DNA of 64,000 nucleotides, taken from Bacteroidales bacterium (GTDB taxonomy: Bacteria > Bacteroidota > Bacteroidia > Bacteroidales > UBA932). Below the pieces are notes generated by a model. That model was not told the DNA's origin, did not search any database, and worked only from the letters and a program-made list of their open reading frames with translations. Of this stretch, positions 31,189-41,888 are shown one piece after another (position 1 is the stretch's first letter; each line of letters starts with the position of its first letter). The stretch covers positions 167,476 through 231,475 of the forward strand of contig JAAYJQ010000012.1 in assembly GCA_012522855.1 (NCBI GenBank), given 5' to 3'. Both the position numbers and the translations under genes were made by a program.

Positions 31189-32885
31189 GGTTGCGCTTCT
31201 TTGAGCCAGGCCTTGACCGTCTTGCCCCAGGGTTTGATCACGTCGTCGCTCCAGGGACCTTCCGTGGAAGCGGCCGGGGTGAACATGGAACAGGTCCCGT
31301 CCTCGGTGGATTTCAGAACGGTTCCCTCTACCCGCAATCCGGGCAGTTCGTGATCCGGGACGCCTTTCTCCGTGTCTTTGAACAAGATGAACGCAAGTTC
31401 GAGAATCAAGATCGCTCCTATGATCAACAGCAGTGTTCTGGCGAGTCCGTTGCCCTTTCCGCCCCCTTCTTCCACGGTTTGTTCCGTTTGTGGCCGGTCG
31501 GAAGTCAGTCCGCGTTTGTCGGCCAGGTCGGCTTGAATCTTTTCCATGCGTTGTGTGGTCAAGGGATAGAAGAAGATGGCCAGGACGGCCACGAGAGCCA
31601 CGAGGGCGGGGATCCAACTCATCAGCAACTTAAGGCCGAAGACGGCCTCAGGGGTCTGTACGGCGCCGGCTGCGGTGTTGTAGCCGAACAACCCCAGCAA
31701 CCACATCACGGCCGCCCCGCCCACGGCGCCTCCGAATTTCTGGGCCATGGAGGCGGAAGAGAAAATCAGCGCGGTCGAAGCGGTTCCGTCCCGTTCCTCC
31801 GCGAAATCGCTGACATCCGCGTACATGCTCCAGACCAGCGGGGAGATGATGCCCGTGAAGATGCTGATGACCACCTGCAGCGCCAGCATCCATCCGTACC
31901 CGCTCCGAGTGAGGGGAACATAGAAGAACGCGATGCTGAGCGCGATCAAGGCTGCGAAGGAGAACAGATAGGTGTTTCTCTTGCCCAACGCATTCGCGAT
32001 CGGCACGGTCAGGGCGACCCCGATCATGTTGCAGATCTCGCCGACGGACAGGAACAGTCCCGCGTAGAACAGGAAACTAAGTTTCCCGAACTGCAGGTAG
32101 ACGTCCGGTCCGATCACATCGTTGAAGAAGTAGGCTGCCGTGCTGCCGCGGACGGTGTTGAACAGGTTGGAACACAGCGCGGCGCCAATCAGGATCCACC
32201 AGGGGGCGTTCCGCAGCAAAGACTTCAAGTCGCTGCCGACGGAGGCTGTTCCGACGGTGTGCAATCTCTCCCGGGTCAGGCGGAAGCAGAGCAGGAAGAG
32301 AATCAGACACACGGCTGATACCACCATCATGGTATGTTGCCAGCCGGCGGGGGAGTCATAGCCCCCCAGCACCTTGCAGAGGGGTTCCCAGCAGAACAGG
32401 GCGAGGAAGCCGCCGCCGTAGGCAAAGAACATGCGGAAGGAACTGAGCACGGTTTTGGACTTGGAGTCGTCTGTCATGACGCCCAGCATGGCTCCGTAGG
32501 GAACGTTGATCCCGGTGTAAACCGTCATCATCATCAAGTAGGTGACGTAGGCCCAGATCAGTTTGACCGAAGGAGAGGCGGCCGGGGTTGTGAACAAAAA
32601 GACACCGCTCAGCGCGAACGGTACCGCCATTAGAAGCAGGTATGGCCTGTACTTCCCCCACTTCGTCCGGGTCCGGTCCGCAAGTATGCCCATCATGGGG
32701 TCGCTGACAGTGTCCCAGATACGGGTAACCATCAGCAGCAGGGCAACTTGGTCCAGGCGCAGGCCGAAAATGTTGCTGTAAAAGAAGGGGAGATAGTAGG
32801 AAAAGATTTTCCAGTACATCGAGGAAGCCATGTCCCCGAAGCCGTAGCCGATCTTCTCGCTGAGCGAGGTCTTGATGTAGCCCAT
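31185..32885 (-). CDS. GPH-family (MFS) glycoside/cation symporter with a ~120-aa C-terminal extension
   Basis: [59 protein letters not shown] overlap with the GH94 start. Confidence 0.9.
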   Translation of the reverse strand: MGYIKTSLSEKIGYGFGDMASSMYWKIFSYYLPFFYSNIFGLRLDQVALLLMVTRIWDTVSDPMMGILADRTRTKWGKYRPYLLLMAVPFALSGVFLFTTPAASPSVKLIWAYVTYLMMMTVYTGINVPYGAMLGVMTDDSKSKTVLSSFRMFFAYGGGFLALFCWEPLCKVLGGYDSPAGWQHTMMVVSAVCLILFLLCFRLTRERLHTVGTASVGSDLKSLLRNAPWWILIGAALCSNLFNTVRGSTAAYFFNDVIGPDVYLQFGKLSFLFYAGLFLSVGEICNMIGVALTVPIANALGKRNTYLFSFAALIALSIAFFYVPLTRSGYGWMLALQVVISIFTGIISPLVWSMYADVSDFAEERDGTASTALIFSSASMAQKFGGAVGGAAVMWLLGLFGYNTAAGAVQTPEAVFGLKLLMSWIPALVALVAVLAIFFYPLTTQRMEKIQADLADKRGLTSDRPQTEQTVEEGGGKGNGLARTLLLIIGAILILELAFILFKDTEKGVPDHELPGLRVEGTVLKSTEDGTCSMFTPAASTEGPWSDDVIKPWGKTVKAWLKEAQP

Positions 32886-32888
32886 GGC

Positions 32889-34049
32889 TTATTGAAGTTT
32901 TAGGTTTTTGTCAATCAAGGCGTTGAGCCGCTCCACTGTCTTACCGGTCCGGAATCCGTCAGGCTCGGTGTTGAGGCAGTAGTCGACCAGGCGGTCGACC
33001 GTTGAAGTAGCGACATGCATCCGGGAGTCGCAGGAGGCGTAATACAGGAATAACTTTCCGTCCGGATCGGCGATCCAGCCGTTGGAAAACAGGACGTTCA
33101 TTACATCGCCTACATATTCCCCGCCCTCCGGAGCCATGAAGAAACCCGCGGGGCGCGCGGTGACCCGGGACGGATCTTCAAGGTCGGTCATGTAGAGATA
33201 CAGGACATACCGGAGCCCGCTCGCGCAGGAGCGTACGCCGTGCGCGAGGTGCAGCCAGCCCTGCGGGGTTTTGATGGGTGCCGGGCCTTCGCCGTTTTTT
33301 GCTTCCATGATCGTATGGTAATGCTGTTCGTTGAGGATGGTTTCACTCTGCACTTCCGCGCGGGTGATGTCGTCGGTCAGGGCCCAGCAGATCCCCGCCT
33401 TGGTACCAGTCTCGATGAAGCCATCCTGCGGGCGTGTGTAGAGGGCATATTTCCCATTGACAAATTCGGGATGGAGGACGACGTTCCGCTGCTGTGTACC
33501 GCTGACCAGGTCCGGAAGCCGTTCCCAATTCTCAAGATCATGGGTGCGGGCGATTCCGCAGGCAGCCACCGCCGCCGAAAGATCTCCGGGCAGCGATAGG
33601 TCTTTCCGTTCGACGCAGAACAGTCCGTAGATCCAACCGTCTTCATGCCGGACCAGCCGCATGTCATAGATATTTGTCGCCGGTTCGCCGTATTCCGGCA
33701 TCGTCACGGGACGGGGGCGGAAGCGGAAATGGTCCACGCCGTTCGGGCTTTCCGCGACGGCGAAGAAGGATTTCCGGTCGGCGGCTTCCACCCGTGCCAT
33801 CAGGGTATACCGATCGCCCAGTTTGATCGCCCCGCTGTTGAACACCGCGTGGATGCCGAATCGCTCCATGCAGTACGGATTGGTATCGGGGTTGAAATCG
33901 TAGCGCCATTCCAACGGAGCATGATCCGCCGTCAGCACCGGGTACCGGTAGCGCTTGTAAATGCCGTTTCCTTCGATCGCTTCATTTTCCCGCTCCAGCA
34001 GCGCTGCGTGGCGGCTGCGCAGCAACGCAACTTTTTCCTTGAATTCCAT
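32889..34049 (-). CDS. GH130 beta-mannoside phosphorylase (4-O-beta-D-mannosyl-D-glucose phosphorylase-like)
   Basis: GDRYTLMARVEAADRKSFFAVAESPNGVDHFRFRP; EYGEPATNIYDMRLV; start chosen at MEFKEKVALLR. Confidence 0.88.
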   Translation of the reverse strand: MEFKEKVALLRSRHAALLERENEAIEGNGIYKRYRYPVLTADHAPLEWRYDFNPDTNPYCMERFGIHAVFNSGAIKLGDRYTLMARVEAADRKSFFAVAESPNGVDHFRFRPRPVTMPEYGEPATNIYDMRLVRHEDGWIYGLFCVERKDLSLPGDLSAAVAACGIARTHDLENWERLPDLVSGTQQRNVVLHPEFVNGKYALYTRPQDGFIETGTKAGICWALTDDITRAEVQSETILNEQHYHTIMEAKNGEGPAPIKTPQGWLHLAHGVRSCASGLRYVLYLYMTDLEDPSRVTARPAGFFMAPEGGEYVGDVMNVLFSNGWIADPDGKLFLYYASCDSRMHVATSTVDRLVDYCLNTEPDGFRTGKTVERLNALIDKNLKLQ

Positions 34050-35134
34050 TATCTTACGAGTTGAATATGATCTTGTTCGATCCATCGCGCGAAATCTCCG
34101 GCATTCGGTTCGCCCGGAAAAGGCGCATAGTAATGCTTCCTCATGTCCGGTTCGCTTGCGTTTCGCCAGGTGAGCACGTAAGCCACCGGAAACCCCTTCA
34201 GGCCGGGGGAAAGCATGCCGGTCCAGTAGTCAGCCTCCGGAATGCCTTCCAGTCCGGTTTCGGTTACGGCGAGTATCTTGCCCCGTTTTTTGCAGGTTTC
34301 AGCCAAGGAAGCCAGACAATTCCGCATCTCGTCGATGTAGGTTTGTTTCGGCTTGTTCGCATTCGCATAGCAGTCGACCCCGATGATGTCCACATAGTCA
34401 TCACCGGGATAACGCTCCTCCCAGTTGTCGAAGATGCCGCTGCTGTTGGGAGAAATTGCCCACGTCAGTTGCGTCAGCCCCCGCTCTTTCATCAGGTACG
34501 AATAGGTCATTCTCCATAATGCATTGTATTCGTCGGGGGTGCACAGTTTGCCTCCCCACCAGAACCAGCTCCCGATGTGTTCATGCCAGGGCCGGAAGAT
34601 CAGGGGAAGGGGCTGCACGTCCTCCGTTTTCCAGGTCTCTAGATAGTCGGCGACACGTTTCAGCCACTCACGGAACAACGCGTGCTTTTCTCCCCCGGGA
34701 AGAATCGATGCCACCACTCTGTCTGAACTGACATCCCACGCGTCCCCGCCGGTGAGCGGATTCCGTAGATGCCAACTGACGGAAACGATCCCGCCCCGCG
34801 CGACATGCTTTTCCGCGGCTCGGCGCATAAGCGCGAAATCATTCCCGTCCAGATTGTTTGCCGACCCGAGCTCGATCCCCCCCAGATCCAGTCCCAGAAT
34901 GTAAGGATATCCGCCTGCAACGGCTTTGACATCGGAACGCTCAAGCAGGGTGTCGGCATCTTTCGTCGCGTTCCAGTCGTGTCCGTACATGAGGTCGTCC
35001 TGGTGGCCGTATAGAATTTTACCGGAAGCGGCAGCGTCCCGGAGTGTCGCTTGGATCTCCGATCCTGCGGATCCGCAACCGCAGACGAGTGAGGTCACGG
35101 CCAGAATGGTGAAAGTAATATTGTCAAGGCGCAT
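34049..35134 (-). CDS. GH26 beta-mannanase
   Basis: GKILYGHQDDLMYGHDW; acid/base RPWHEHIGSWFWWG; nucleophile VTETGLEG. Confidence 0.88.
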   Translation of the reverse strand: MRLDNITFTILAVTSLVCGCGSAGSEIQATLRDAAASGKILYGHQDDLMYGHDWNATKDADTLLERSDVKAVAGGYPYILGLDLGGIELGSANNLDGNDFALMRRAAEKHVARGGIVSVSWHLRNPLTGGDAWDVSSDRVVASILPGGEKHALFREWLKRVADYLETWKTEDVQPLPLIFRPWHEHIGSWFWWGGKLCTPDEYNALWRMTYSYLMKERGLTQLTWAISPNSSGIFDNWEERYPGDDYVDIIGVDCYANANKPKQTYIDEMRNCLASLAETCKKRGKILAVTETGLEGIPEADYWTGMLSPGLKGFPVAYVLTWRNASEPDMRKHYYAPFPGEPNAGDFARWIEQDHIQLVR

Positions 35135-36647
35135 GTTGGTAAACGGTTTCGAGGGTGTAGGAGGAATCTTGTGTGAAGAGGGCTTTGACCAGCGCGTCGA
35201 TGACGGCTTTGGAGTCGCCTATGTAGTCCCCGGTTCCGTGGTGGATGAATCCGTGGCATTCATAGCCGGTGCGCTCGGAACCATTGTCCCAGAGGAAGGG
35301 GGCCAGTCCGTAGGTCTTCGCAGCTTTGAAGACATATTCCAGATAGTAACGCTGGAACAATTTTTCACGTGCCGTGGACCGGTTCACGCAGCCGGTCTCG
35401 CCGAGGTAGCAGGGAATGCCCTTGTCCACGTAGGCTGCATGTAGTTTGGCGAAGGTGGAGCGGATCGCCGCTTCACCCGAATCCGGCACCCTCCCCGCTG
35501 CACCGGTATGTCCCCATTCACTGAATTTCGCAAAAAGGGTGTAGTCGCTCGGATCGTAGCAATGGACGGAAATCAGGAGCCGATCTGTCGCGCTGTCTTC
35601 CGGGAGCGTCAGGTGTCCGATGGTCAGGTCCGGATTTGTGCAGTACCCCGGTATTCCGAGGTAGCGCGTCGCATTCTGTCCGCCCGTTGCCCGGACTGCA
35701 TCCACGAAGGCTTGGTTCCAGGCATTCAGGCATCGGTATTGCGCTCCGCCGTCTGTTCGGTTTTCACCCCATCCCCATCCCCCGTCATGGATCTCGTTGA
35801 ATGCTTCGAAGATCAGCCCGTCGTCCGCTTGCTTGAAACGTTCCGCGATCTGTCCCCAGACAGCTTTGATCTCGGTTACGATGGCGGCTTGCCGGGCGGG
35901 ATCTTTCGCAGCGGACTTGATGTCCAACCAATGGGCGCTATCGGCTCCGTCGTGGTGGATGTTGATGATAACGGTCAGGCCGACTTCCCGCGCCCAACCC
36001 ACGAGTTCCGCCACCCGTTCCAGCCATACGGCATCCAATGAATATTCCGGCGCAGCCCCAATGTGACCGAGCCAGGTCACGGGGATCCGCACGGAGGTAA
36101 ATCCTTTTTTCTTCAATCCTTGGAAGGTTTCTCGCGTAGCGACCGGATTTCCCCATACAGTCTCGCCGGCAACTCCGTTGGAATGGGCATCCATCTGATT
36201 TCCGAGGTTCCAGCCCAGTCCGAGCTTCCGCGCTATTTTCCAGGCTGCGTTGTTGCCGGGAACGGGCAGGTCGGGATTCTCAACGGCTCCCGCCTGGCTA
36301 ATGTCCACTTTGACTTTTTCGCCGTCGCAGACGACCGAGAGGGTGGCTGTCCGGGAATGGGAGCCGACATTCTCTTCCACAGTCACGGTCACCTCCGTCC
36401 GATGGGCGGTGAAGTTGCCTGTTCTCGCCCTGCACCAGTTCGCATCGCTGACCACGGCCGGTTTCGAGGTGCCGGTCACTGTCAGACTCTGGCTGCCGGT
36501 CGAAGCCGCGAACGATAAGGCTGTCGGAGATACGGCAAGCGGTACGGTCTCTGCATCGGCTGGGTTTTCATTGCCTTTGCAGGAGCAACTTCCGCTGAAG
36601 GTGAGGAAGAGGGAAAGCAGCGTGAATAGCAAGGATTTCATTCTCAT
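35124..36647 (-). CDS. GH5 endo-beta-glucanase/mannanase with N-terminal BACON domain
   Basis: BACON segment (AVSPTALSFAASTGSQSLTVTG...DANWCRA...); GH5: GWNLGNQMDAHSNG, GFTSVRIPVTW, FEAFNEIHD, YLGETG. Confidence 0.9.
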   Translation of the reverse strand: MRMKSLLFTLLSLFLTFSGSCSCKGNENPADAETVPLAVSPTALSFAASTGSQSLTVTGTSKPAVVSDANWCRARTGNFTAHRTEVTVTVEENVGSHSRTATLSVVCDGEKVKVDISQAGAVENPDLPVPGNNAAWKIARKLGLGWNLGNQMDAHSNGVAGETVWGNPVATRETFQGLKKKGFTSVRIPVTWLGHIGAAPEYSLDAVWLERVAELVGWAREVGLTVIINIHHDGADSAHWLDIKSAAKDPARQAAIVTEIKAVWGQIAERFKQADDGLIFEAFNEIHDGGWGWGENRTDGGAQYRCLNAWNQAFVDAVRATGGQNATRYLGIPGYCTNPDLTIGHLTLPEDSATDRLLISVHCYDPSDYTLFAKFSEWGHTGAAGRVPDSGEAAIRSTFAKLHAAYVDKGIPCYLGETGCVNRSTAREKLFQRYYLEYVFKAAKTYGLAPFLWDNGSERTGYECHGFIHHGTGDYIGDSKAVIDALVKALFTQDSSYTLETVYQHAP

Positions 36648-38101
36648 TTCAAATCATCTCTGTTTAACGTGTGTATGTTCGAGAGCGCATTTTTCCAGTC
36701 GGTGGCCGTGTTGTTCCAGATATAGCCCCCGTCCGCATTCCGCGCGTACAGAACCGGCTGGCCGTTCTCGAAATTGTACCAGTTCATGAAATAGCCCCAG
36801 GGAGCATCCGCCGCGAAGAAGCCATCGATGTCCAGCAAATTGCCGAACTCGCTGAGCACGACCATCTTCCTGCCGTAAACCGATGCGTTCACCAACTGGA
36901 AAGCGCCTGCTTGCGTCGAATTCTTCGGAACATACAAGTCAGCCCCGACAATGTCCACATAGTTGTCGCCGGGATACCATTCCCGTAATTTTCCGACATC
37001 CGCAAGTTGTCCCTTGTCGCTGGTCTGGACGGTGAAGACCCAAATCAGGTTGTGGAGTCCGTAGGTCTCCGTCAATTGGTCGCGGAGGTACTGCCAGAGC
37101 CGGATGAGCGCGGGGCCGCCGTCGGTGCCCCACCAGAACCAAGCTCCATACGTATAGTCGCCTGCGGCTTCGTGCAGCGGGCGGAAAAGCACCGGAATGC
37201 CGGCTTCCTGCAGGAGTTTCAAGAAGCCCGCCAGTTTGGCGATCTGGGCCTTCATGATCCGGTTTTGCCAGGTTCCCTCCGTCAAGGCGGCGTCCGCCTT
37301 GAAAGCGGGGACCATCTTCGAATAAAAGGAGTAGGTGTTCAGATCCGTCGTCCCTTCCGCTGGCGGGACGGCCCAGTGCCATCCGATCTGGATGATGCTG
37401 CCGGCAGTCCAGGCATTCCGGACAGGAGTAATGTCTCCGTAGTCCGGACAAGTGTCCCAGCTGTCGGGGGGCCAGTCCAGGAACAGATAGTCGAAACCGA
37501 CGATGGCCGGATATTCCCCGGTCAGGCTTGCGATGTAATCCGTGTAAGAAGTGTCCCATGCGGTGCCGCCCATGGCGCCGCTGAGGGTTTTGGTGCCGTA
37601 GTATCCCAACAATTTCGCATAGAGGGCTTTCGCGGCTGGGGTTGCGGCTGGATCGGTGAGGATCTCAGCGGGGTTGCGGGGGTACACGCTCGGCTCCACT
37701 TCCTTCATCGAAAACGTCAGCCGGATAGCGGCCGCCGGATTGTTCCGGTAACCGCTGACCGCCCCCTCGGGGATCGTCAAGGTGTACGAGGTCCCGGATT
37801 GCAGTCCGGAGAGCTTGACCGTCACCTCCTTGTTGTAGGCATGCACGCTCTCTACGACTGCGGTTCCTGCGGAGATCCCCCCTTGGGCGGATCTCGGACA
37901 TTTGACATTCTGGTCATAGGTGAGCACGACCGTCAAGTTGCTGCCCGTCAAATCTGCCGCTCCGTCTGACGGTGTCGTGGACACCAACACGGGGGGCGCG
38001 GCCGGTTCTTCGTCCGGTTGCGTCTGCCGACAGGCGGCCGGCAGCAGGAAGAGCAGGGTCCAGACCAGCCGCAGCATCGCATGCTTCTTTGAGAAAGCCA
38101 T
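36644..38101 (-). CDS. GH26 beta-mannanase with N-terminal Ig-like domain, lipoprotein
   Basis: LFLLPAACRQ lipobox; FRPLHEAAGDYTYGAWFWWG and VLSEFG catalytic regions; 4-nt overlap with the GH5 start. Confidence 0.87.
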   Translation of the reverse strand: MAFSKKHAMLRLVWTLLFLLPAACRQTQPDEEPAAPPVLVSTTPSDGAADLTGSNLTVVLTYDQNVKCPRSAQGGISAGTAVVESVHAYNKEVTVKLSGLQSGTSYTLTIPEGAVSGYRNNPAAAIRLTFSMKEVEPSVYPRNPAEILTDPAATPAAKALYAKLLGYYGTKTLSGAMGGTAWDTSYTDYIASLTGEYPAIVGFDYLFLDWPPDSWDTCPDYGDITPVRNAWTAGSIIQIGWHWAVPPAEGTTDLNTYSFYSKMVPAFKADAALTEGTWQNRIMKAQIAKLAGFLKLLQEAGIPVLFRPLHEAAGDYTYGAWFWWGTDGGPALIRLWQYLRDQLTETYGLHNLIWVFTVQTSDKGQLADVGKLREWYPGDNYVDIVGADLYVPKNSTQAGAFQLVNASVYGRKMVVLSEFGNLLDIDGFFAADAPWGYFMNWYNFENGQPVLYARNADGGYIWNNTATDWKNALSNIHTLNRDDLK

Positions 38102-38159
38102 CTTTTTCGTCGGTAATAGGGTTCCCGGAGGAGGTATCATCCTCTTCCGGAAAAAATGT

Positions 38160-40556
38160 TTACAGCATGGTGATCTGGGTCACGGTGAGGTTCTTCCCCT
38201 GGACGATCAGGGCGTAACCCCAGTTCTGAATGGCCGTCATGGCCGCCAGTTTGCCTTCATCAACCGTGAAGGAGATGTACCCGTCGGCCGCGCCGGTGGA
38301 ATTGTCCTGGTTGAACTGCGCGCCGATCTCGGGGAAGCTCATCATGCTCCAGTGTCCGTCAAAGATCTGCATGGACCATTCCGCCGGGTTGGCAGCCGTG
38401 AAATAGACTTTCACGACATTCCCGATCGCGAGGCCGGCGTTGATCCAGTCATTCTCGGTGCCGAGTTCCAGGTTGTTGGCGTAGTTGCCGGTTTCCCGGG
38501 AACCTTCCCAGATGGTCTTCTCCTGCGGGATCTCCTGCAGGATTTCCACCTTCGTGAAGATCAGGTCGGATCCCTGGATGATCATGCCGCAGTTGCCCAT
38601 ATCCCCGAAGGCTCCCTTTTTCGCCTGGATGTTGTCCAGAATCGTCTGGGTCAAGATCACCTCGGTGCAACGGTCCAGAATGCCGTCGGAGAACCATCCG
38701 TAGATATTGGTCGGAACCAGAGTGCCGTTGAATGTCACGGCGCCTTCGCCGGTGCCGTTGAAATTGATCTGGCTCCAGTCACCGTAGTTGACCTGCGCCT
38801 GCGCCCATGTCTGATCCTTCTGCGTGTAGTAGAAGCGCATCCGGGTGCCGGCCTTGACACCTTCGAACTTGGAAGCCGGAATAGCCACGCGGCCGCCGGA
38901 TCCCCAGGTAATCGTCAGGCTGCCTTCCCAGGCGATGATCCTGTTCAGTTCCAGCAGGACTTGGATCTGCGAAGGACAGGTTTCCATTTCGCCGCTCAGC
39001 AGTTGGAAGCGGATCGGGTAGGTTCCGATTCTGTTGTACGGCATGACGAACTGGATCTCGTCGTCTGTACGCAGGTAGTAGGTGTTCACCTTCGCCTCGC
39101 CGATGAAGATGTTCTCGATCATCAGGAAGTTTTCGCCCTTCAGGGTCACGATGTCACCGATGTGAACGGCGGAAGGTAGTTCGTTGACGATGATGAACGA
39201 ATCGTAGCTGAGGGTGATCGTTTCCGCGGGTTCTACGGTTTCGCCGTTCGCCAGCGTCAGCGTCAGTTTGCCGGAAACGGAGGTGTTGGCAGTGGTGACC
39301 AGGATCTTTCTTGCTTCCGCAGTGAATTCCACGTCTTTCCCGCCCAATTTGATCCCCGTGATCAGATCCAGGTCCGTTCCCGTAAGGGTGATCGTTTCGC
39401 CGGCCATGAGCGCAAGCGGACTTACGCCGGTCACGGTCGGGTGTACCAAGGTGTAGGGCACGGTCACCGCATCGGCATTCGCCATGGTGAAGGTGATGTC
39501 CCCCTCGGTGGCTGCAGCAGGGACCTTGACCGTGATCTTGTTGTTTGCATAGGTGAAGGTGATGTTCTTCGCATCGGGGAACGACACGGCTGTCACAAGG
39601 TCAAGATCCTTTCCGGTAATTTCCAGTTCAGAACCGGCCTTCACGGGCGTAGGGTTCACTTTCATTCCGGTCGGCTTGACCATTTCGATCGCGCCGGCTT
39701 TGAATTCCTTGTCGGCGAAACTGACGGCGAACACGTCCCCGCTCCGGGTTTCGGCAGGGAGGGAGAACGTGAGGATCTTGCCGTCTTCGGAGATTGTGAA
39801 GTCCGTCACGGTGACATCGCCTGCGAGCCGGATCTGCCGGATCATCTGCAGATATGTCCCTGTGATGGTCGCGGTCTCCTCCGGTTTGACCGGTGTGATT
39901 TTGAGGGAGGACACCGTCGGGTCGCCGATTACAAGATCCTCCTCGGAATAGAGCAGGTTCGCGATCTCACCTTCATCCGAGAGGATGATGGGGCCGCTCA
40001 CGGCCGTGAAGGGAATCACGACCTTTGCTTCGTACCGGCTCACCGGTTCTACCGCCACCGTTTCACCGCCCGCGAAGGTTACGGATTTGATGAGGTTCAT
40101 GTAGTCGCCCCTGAGGGTGACCCGCTCGCCCGGCATGCTGACGGCATTGACCGTCGAAAAAGAATCGAATCGGATCGGCTCGTCGTAGGTGAGCTCGGCC
40201 TTCGTGGTGAAGGTCTGCCCCGTGGAAGCCTTGAGGGTCACCTTGCCCGGTTCCGGCCCGTCGACCGGAAGTTGGACGCGGATTTCACTGACGGCTCCCG
40301 AGCTTACGACTTCGATGTCCGTGATCGGAGACACACCGGGCACATTCACCTCGACGATTTTTTCGAGGTTGCTCCCGAAAAACCGCAGGGTTGCCCCGCG
40401 CATGACCGGATTGGGCCCGAACGAAGCGAGGTTCACAGCATCGTCCGGATACTGATCCGTGTTCAGTTCCTGTATGGAGCAGCTGAACAGCGCGACTGTC
40501 AAAAGACAGGCGGAAATCAGTTTGAAGAATCTGAGAATATGTTTCATGATGTTCAT
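38160..40556 (-). CDS. Surface glycan-binding lipoprotein with multiple IPT/TIG domains
   Basis: LFSCSIQEL lipobox; repeated 'VxPxxVxxGxTITLTGxDLD' units; unique C-terminal beta domain; position downstream of susCD. Confidence 0.85.
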   Translation of the reverse strand: MNIMKHILRFFKLISACLLTVALFSCSIQELNTDQYPDDAVNLASFGPNPVMRGATLRFFGSNLEKIVEVNVPGVSPITDIEVVSSGAVSEIRVQLPVDGPEPGKVTLKASTGQTFTTKAELTYDEPIRFDSFSTVNAVSMPGERVTLRGDYMNLIKSVTFAGGETVAVEPVSRYEAKVVIPFTAVSGPIILSDEGEIANLLYSEEDLVIGDPTVSSLKITPVKPEETATITGTYLQMIRQIRLAGDVTVTDFTISEDGKILTFSLPAETRSGDVFAVSFADKEFKAGAIEMVKPTGMKVNPTPVKAGSELEITGKDLDLVTAVSFPDAKNITFTYANNKITVKVPAAATEGDITFTMANADAVTVPYTLVHPTVTGVSPLALMAGETITLTGTDLDLITGIKLGGKDVEFTAEARKILVTTANTSVSGKLTLTLANGETVEPAETITLSYDSFIIVNELPSAVHIGDIVTLKGENFLMIENIFIGEAKVNTYYLRTDDEIQFVMPYNRIGTYPIRFQLLSGEMETCPSQIQVLLELNRIIAWEGSLTITWGSGGRVAIPASKFEGVKAGTRMRFYYTQKDQTWAQAQVNYGDWSQINFNGTGEGAVTFNGTLVPTNIYGWFSDGILDRCTEVILTQTILDNIQAKKGAFGDMGNCGMIIQGSDLIFTKVEILQEIPQEKTIWEGSRETGNYANNLELGTENDWINAGLAIGNVVKVYFTAANPAEWSMQIFDGHWSMMSFPEIGAQFNQDNSTGAADGYISFTVDEGKLAAMTAIQNWGYALIVQGKNLTVTQITML

Positions 40557-40568
40557 ATGCTTGAAGGA

Positions 40569-41876
40569 TTATCCGATGGGCACGATGCGGATGTTGTCGA
40601 TGGCAAGCACAGGGTTGCACGTTGTGCCCTGAAGTCCGCCGTGCCAGAGGAAGAAGGTAAGTCCGGTCAGGAATTTCTTGGAGAAGGCAGTCGCGCATTC
40701 AGCATTTGCGTGTGTCCGGTTGAACTGTGCGAGCGGAATCGTGACGGTCTCCCACTTGTCGCCCGTGTCATAGGAACCGGTCGCTGCCCAAGGCATCCAG
40801 ACGGCGCGGGGAAATGCGGTGTTGGAATAGTAGGCATTCGACGCTGCGGAGTGTGTCACCTCGTCGTCGGAGGTGAGCATGATCTGCATGGCGGCGGAAG
40901 ACCAGGGATTGCTGCTCGGAATCAGCACCTCGAACTTTAACTGGAGGCCGCCTACGTCGTAGGTGTCGATGTACTCGGCGAACACAGGCAGGGATGAGAG
41001 AGCGGGATAGCCGCTTTCCGGGGTGCCGGGCCAGTAATTGAAGCAGAAGTTGTCCTCCGCCCACGTGGCGCCGATGCCGCTCTCCACTGTGGCTCCTCCG
41101 AAGTACAGATACGAACCGTCCAGAGCCTTCCAGGGATCATCGCCGGGATGATGGACGACACCGGCGCGCCAACCGTGCCCGGTTGCGAAACCACCGCGGC
41201 TGCCGTCCCAGTCAAAGAGGATGTTCCGGTCGTCGCGGTAATAGAACTTGCTCTTTCCGGTTCCGGAGAGAGACTTCACCGTCACGAAGCCCGGCTGCGC
41301 GCCTTCCGGAATGTGGAAGGATACGGAAGACGAACCGTTGAAGGTCATGTTAGCATGCGGCACATCCACGCCCGGGAAGGAAATTTGGAGCGGAATCGCG
41401 GCGTCATCGATGAGGAAGTCGCCGTACAAGGTGACCAGTTCTCCTTCCGCGGCCCATTCGTTCGAAAGCGTCGTGACCTTCGGAACGGGGGGAAGCACCT
41501 GGAAATCGAAGGTGACCGTGTCCTGATTCGCCGTAATCATGTAGATCTTGTTGGTCTGCACGGCGGGCATATTCTTCGGCACCGAAGTGAGCAGGGTGTG
41601 GTCCGTGATAAAACTCGTGTTCAGCAGAGCCTGCTGATCGTTGAACCAAAGTTCGGTAATGCTGCGCAGGTTGTCCCCGAGCAGGCACACCACCTCGTCC
41701 ATGTAGGCGTTGGTGATGTTGATGTCCCGGTCCGCATACCGGACGGAATAGACGATCGGGATTCCGTCGGCGACGGCATACCGATCCGGATAGTCGATCC
41801 GGTTGCAGGAAATCACGCCTGTCGCCAGTATCGAGGCCGCCAATATGCTTGTAATGAATTTATTCAGTGTTTTCAT
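40569..41876 (-). CDS. Surface glycan-binding lipoprotein (IPT domain, SusE/F-position)
   Basis: MKTLNKFITSILAASILATGVISCNR lipobox; IPT-like domains; 12-nt spacing to neighbouring genes. Confidence 0.82.
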   Translation of the reverse strand: MKTLNKFITSILAASILATGVISCNRIDYPDRYAVADGIPIVYSVRYADRDINITNAYMDEVVCLLGDNLRSITELWFNDQQALLNTSFITDHTLLTSVPKNMPAVQTNKIYMITANQDTVTFDFQVLPPVPKVTTLSNEWAAEGELVTLYGDFLIDDAAIPLQISFPGVDVPHANMTFNGSSSVSFHIPEGAQPGFVTVKSLSGTGKSKFYYRDDRNILFDWDGSRGGFATGHGWRAGVVHHPGDDPWKALDGSYLYFGGATVESGIGATWAEDNFCFNYWPGTPESGYPALSSLPVFAEYIDTYDVGGLQLKFEVLIPSSNPWSSAAMQIMLTSDDEVTHSAASNAYYSNTAFPRAVWMPWAATGSYDTGDKWETVTIPLAQFNRTHANAECATAFSKKFLTGLTFFLWHGGLQGTTCNPVLAIDNIRIVPIG

Positions 41877-41888
41877 GTTCGGTGCGGA

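Noticed and set aside
28786-31617. N-terminal extension of the GH94 ORF to 31617 (943 aa)
   Set aside because: The extension lies inside the transporter gene in another frame; the GH94 homology starts at the Met at 31188, which overlaps the transporter stop by ATGA.
39441-40940. 499-aa plus-strand ORF and other long plus-strand ORFs (e.g. 37920..39179, 31191..32318) across the mannan locus
   Set aside because: All are antisense to well-supported locus genes and have no recognisable domains.
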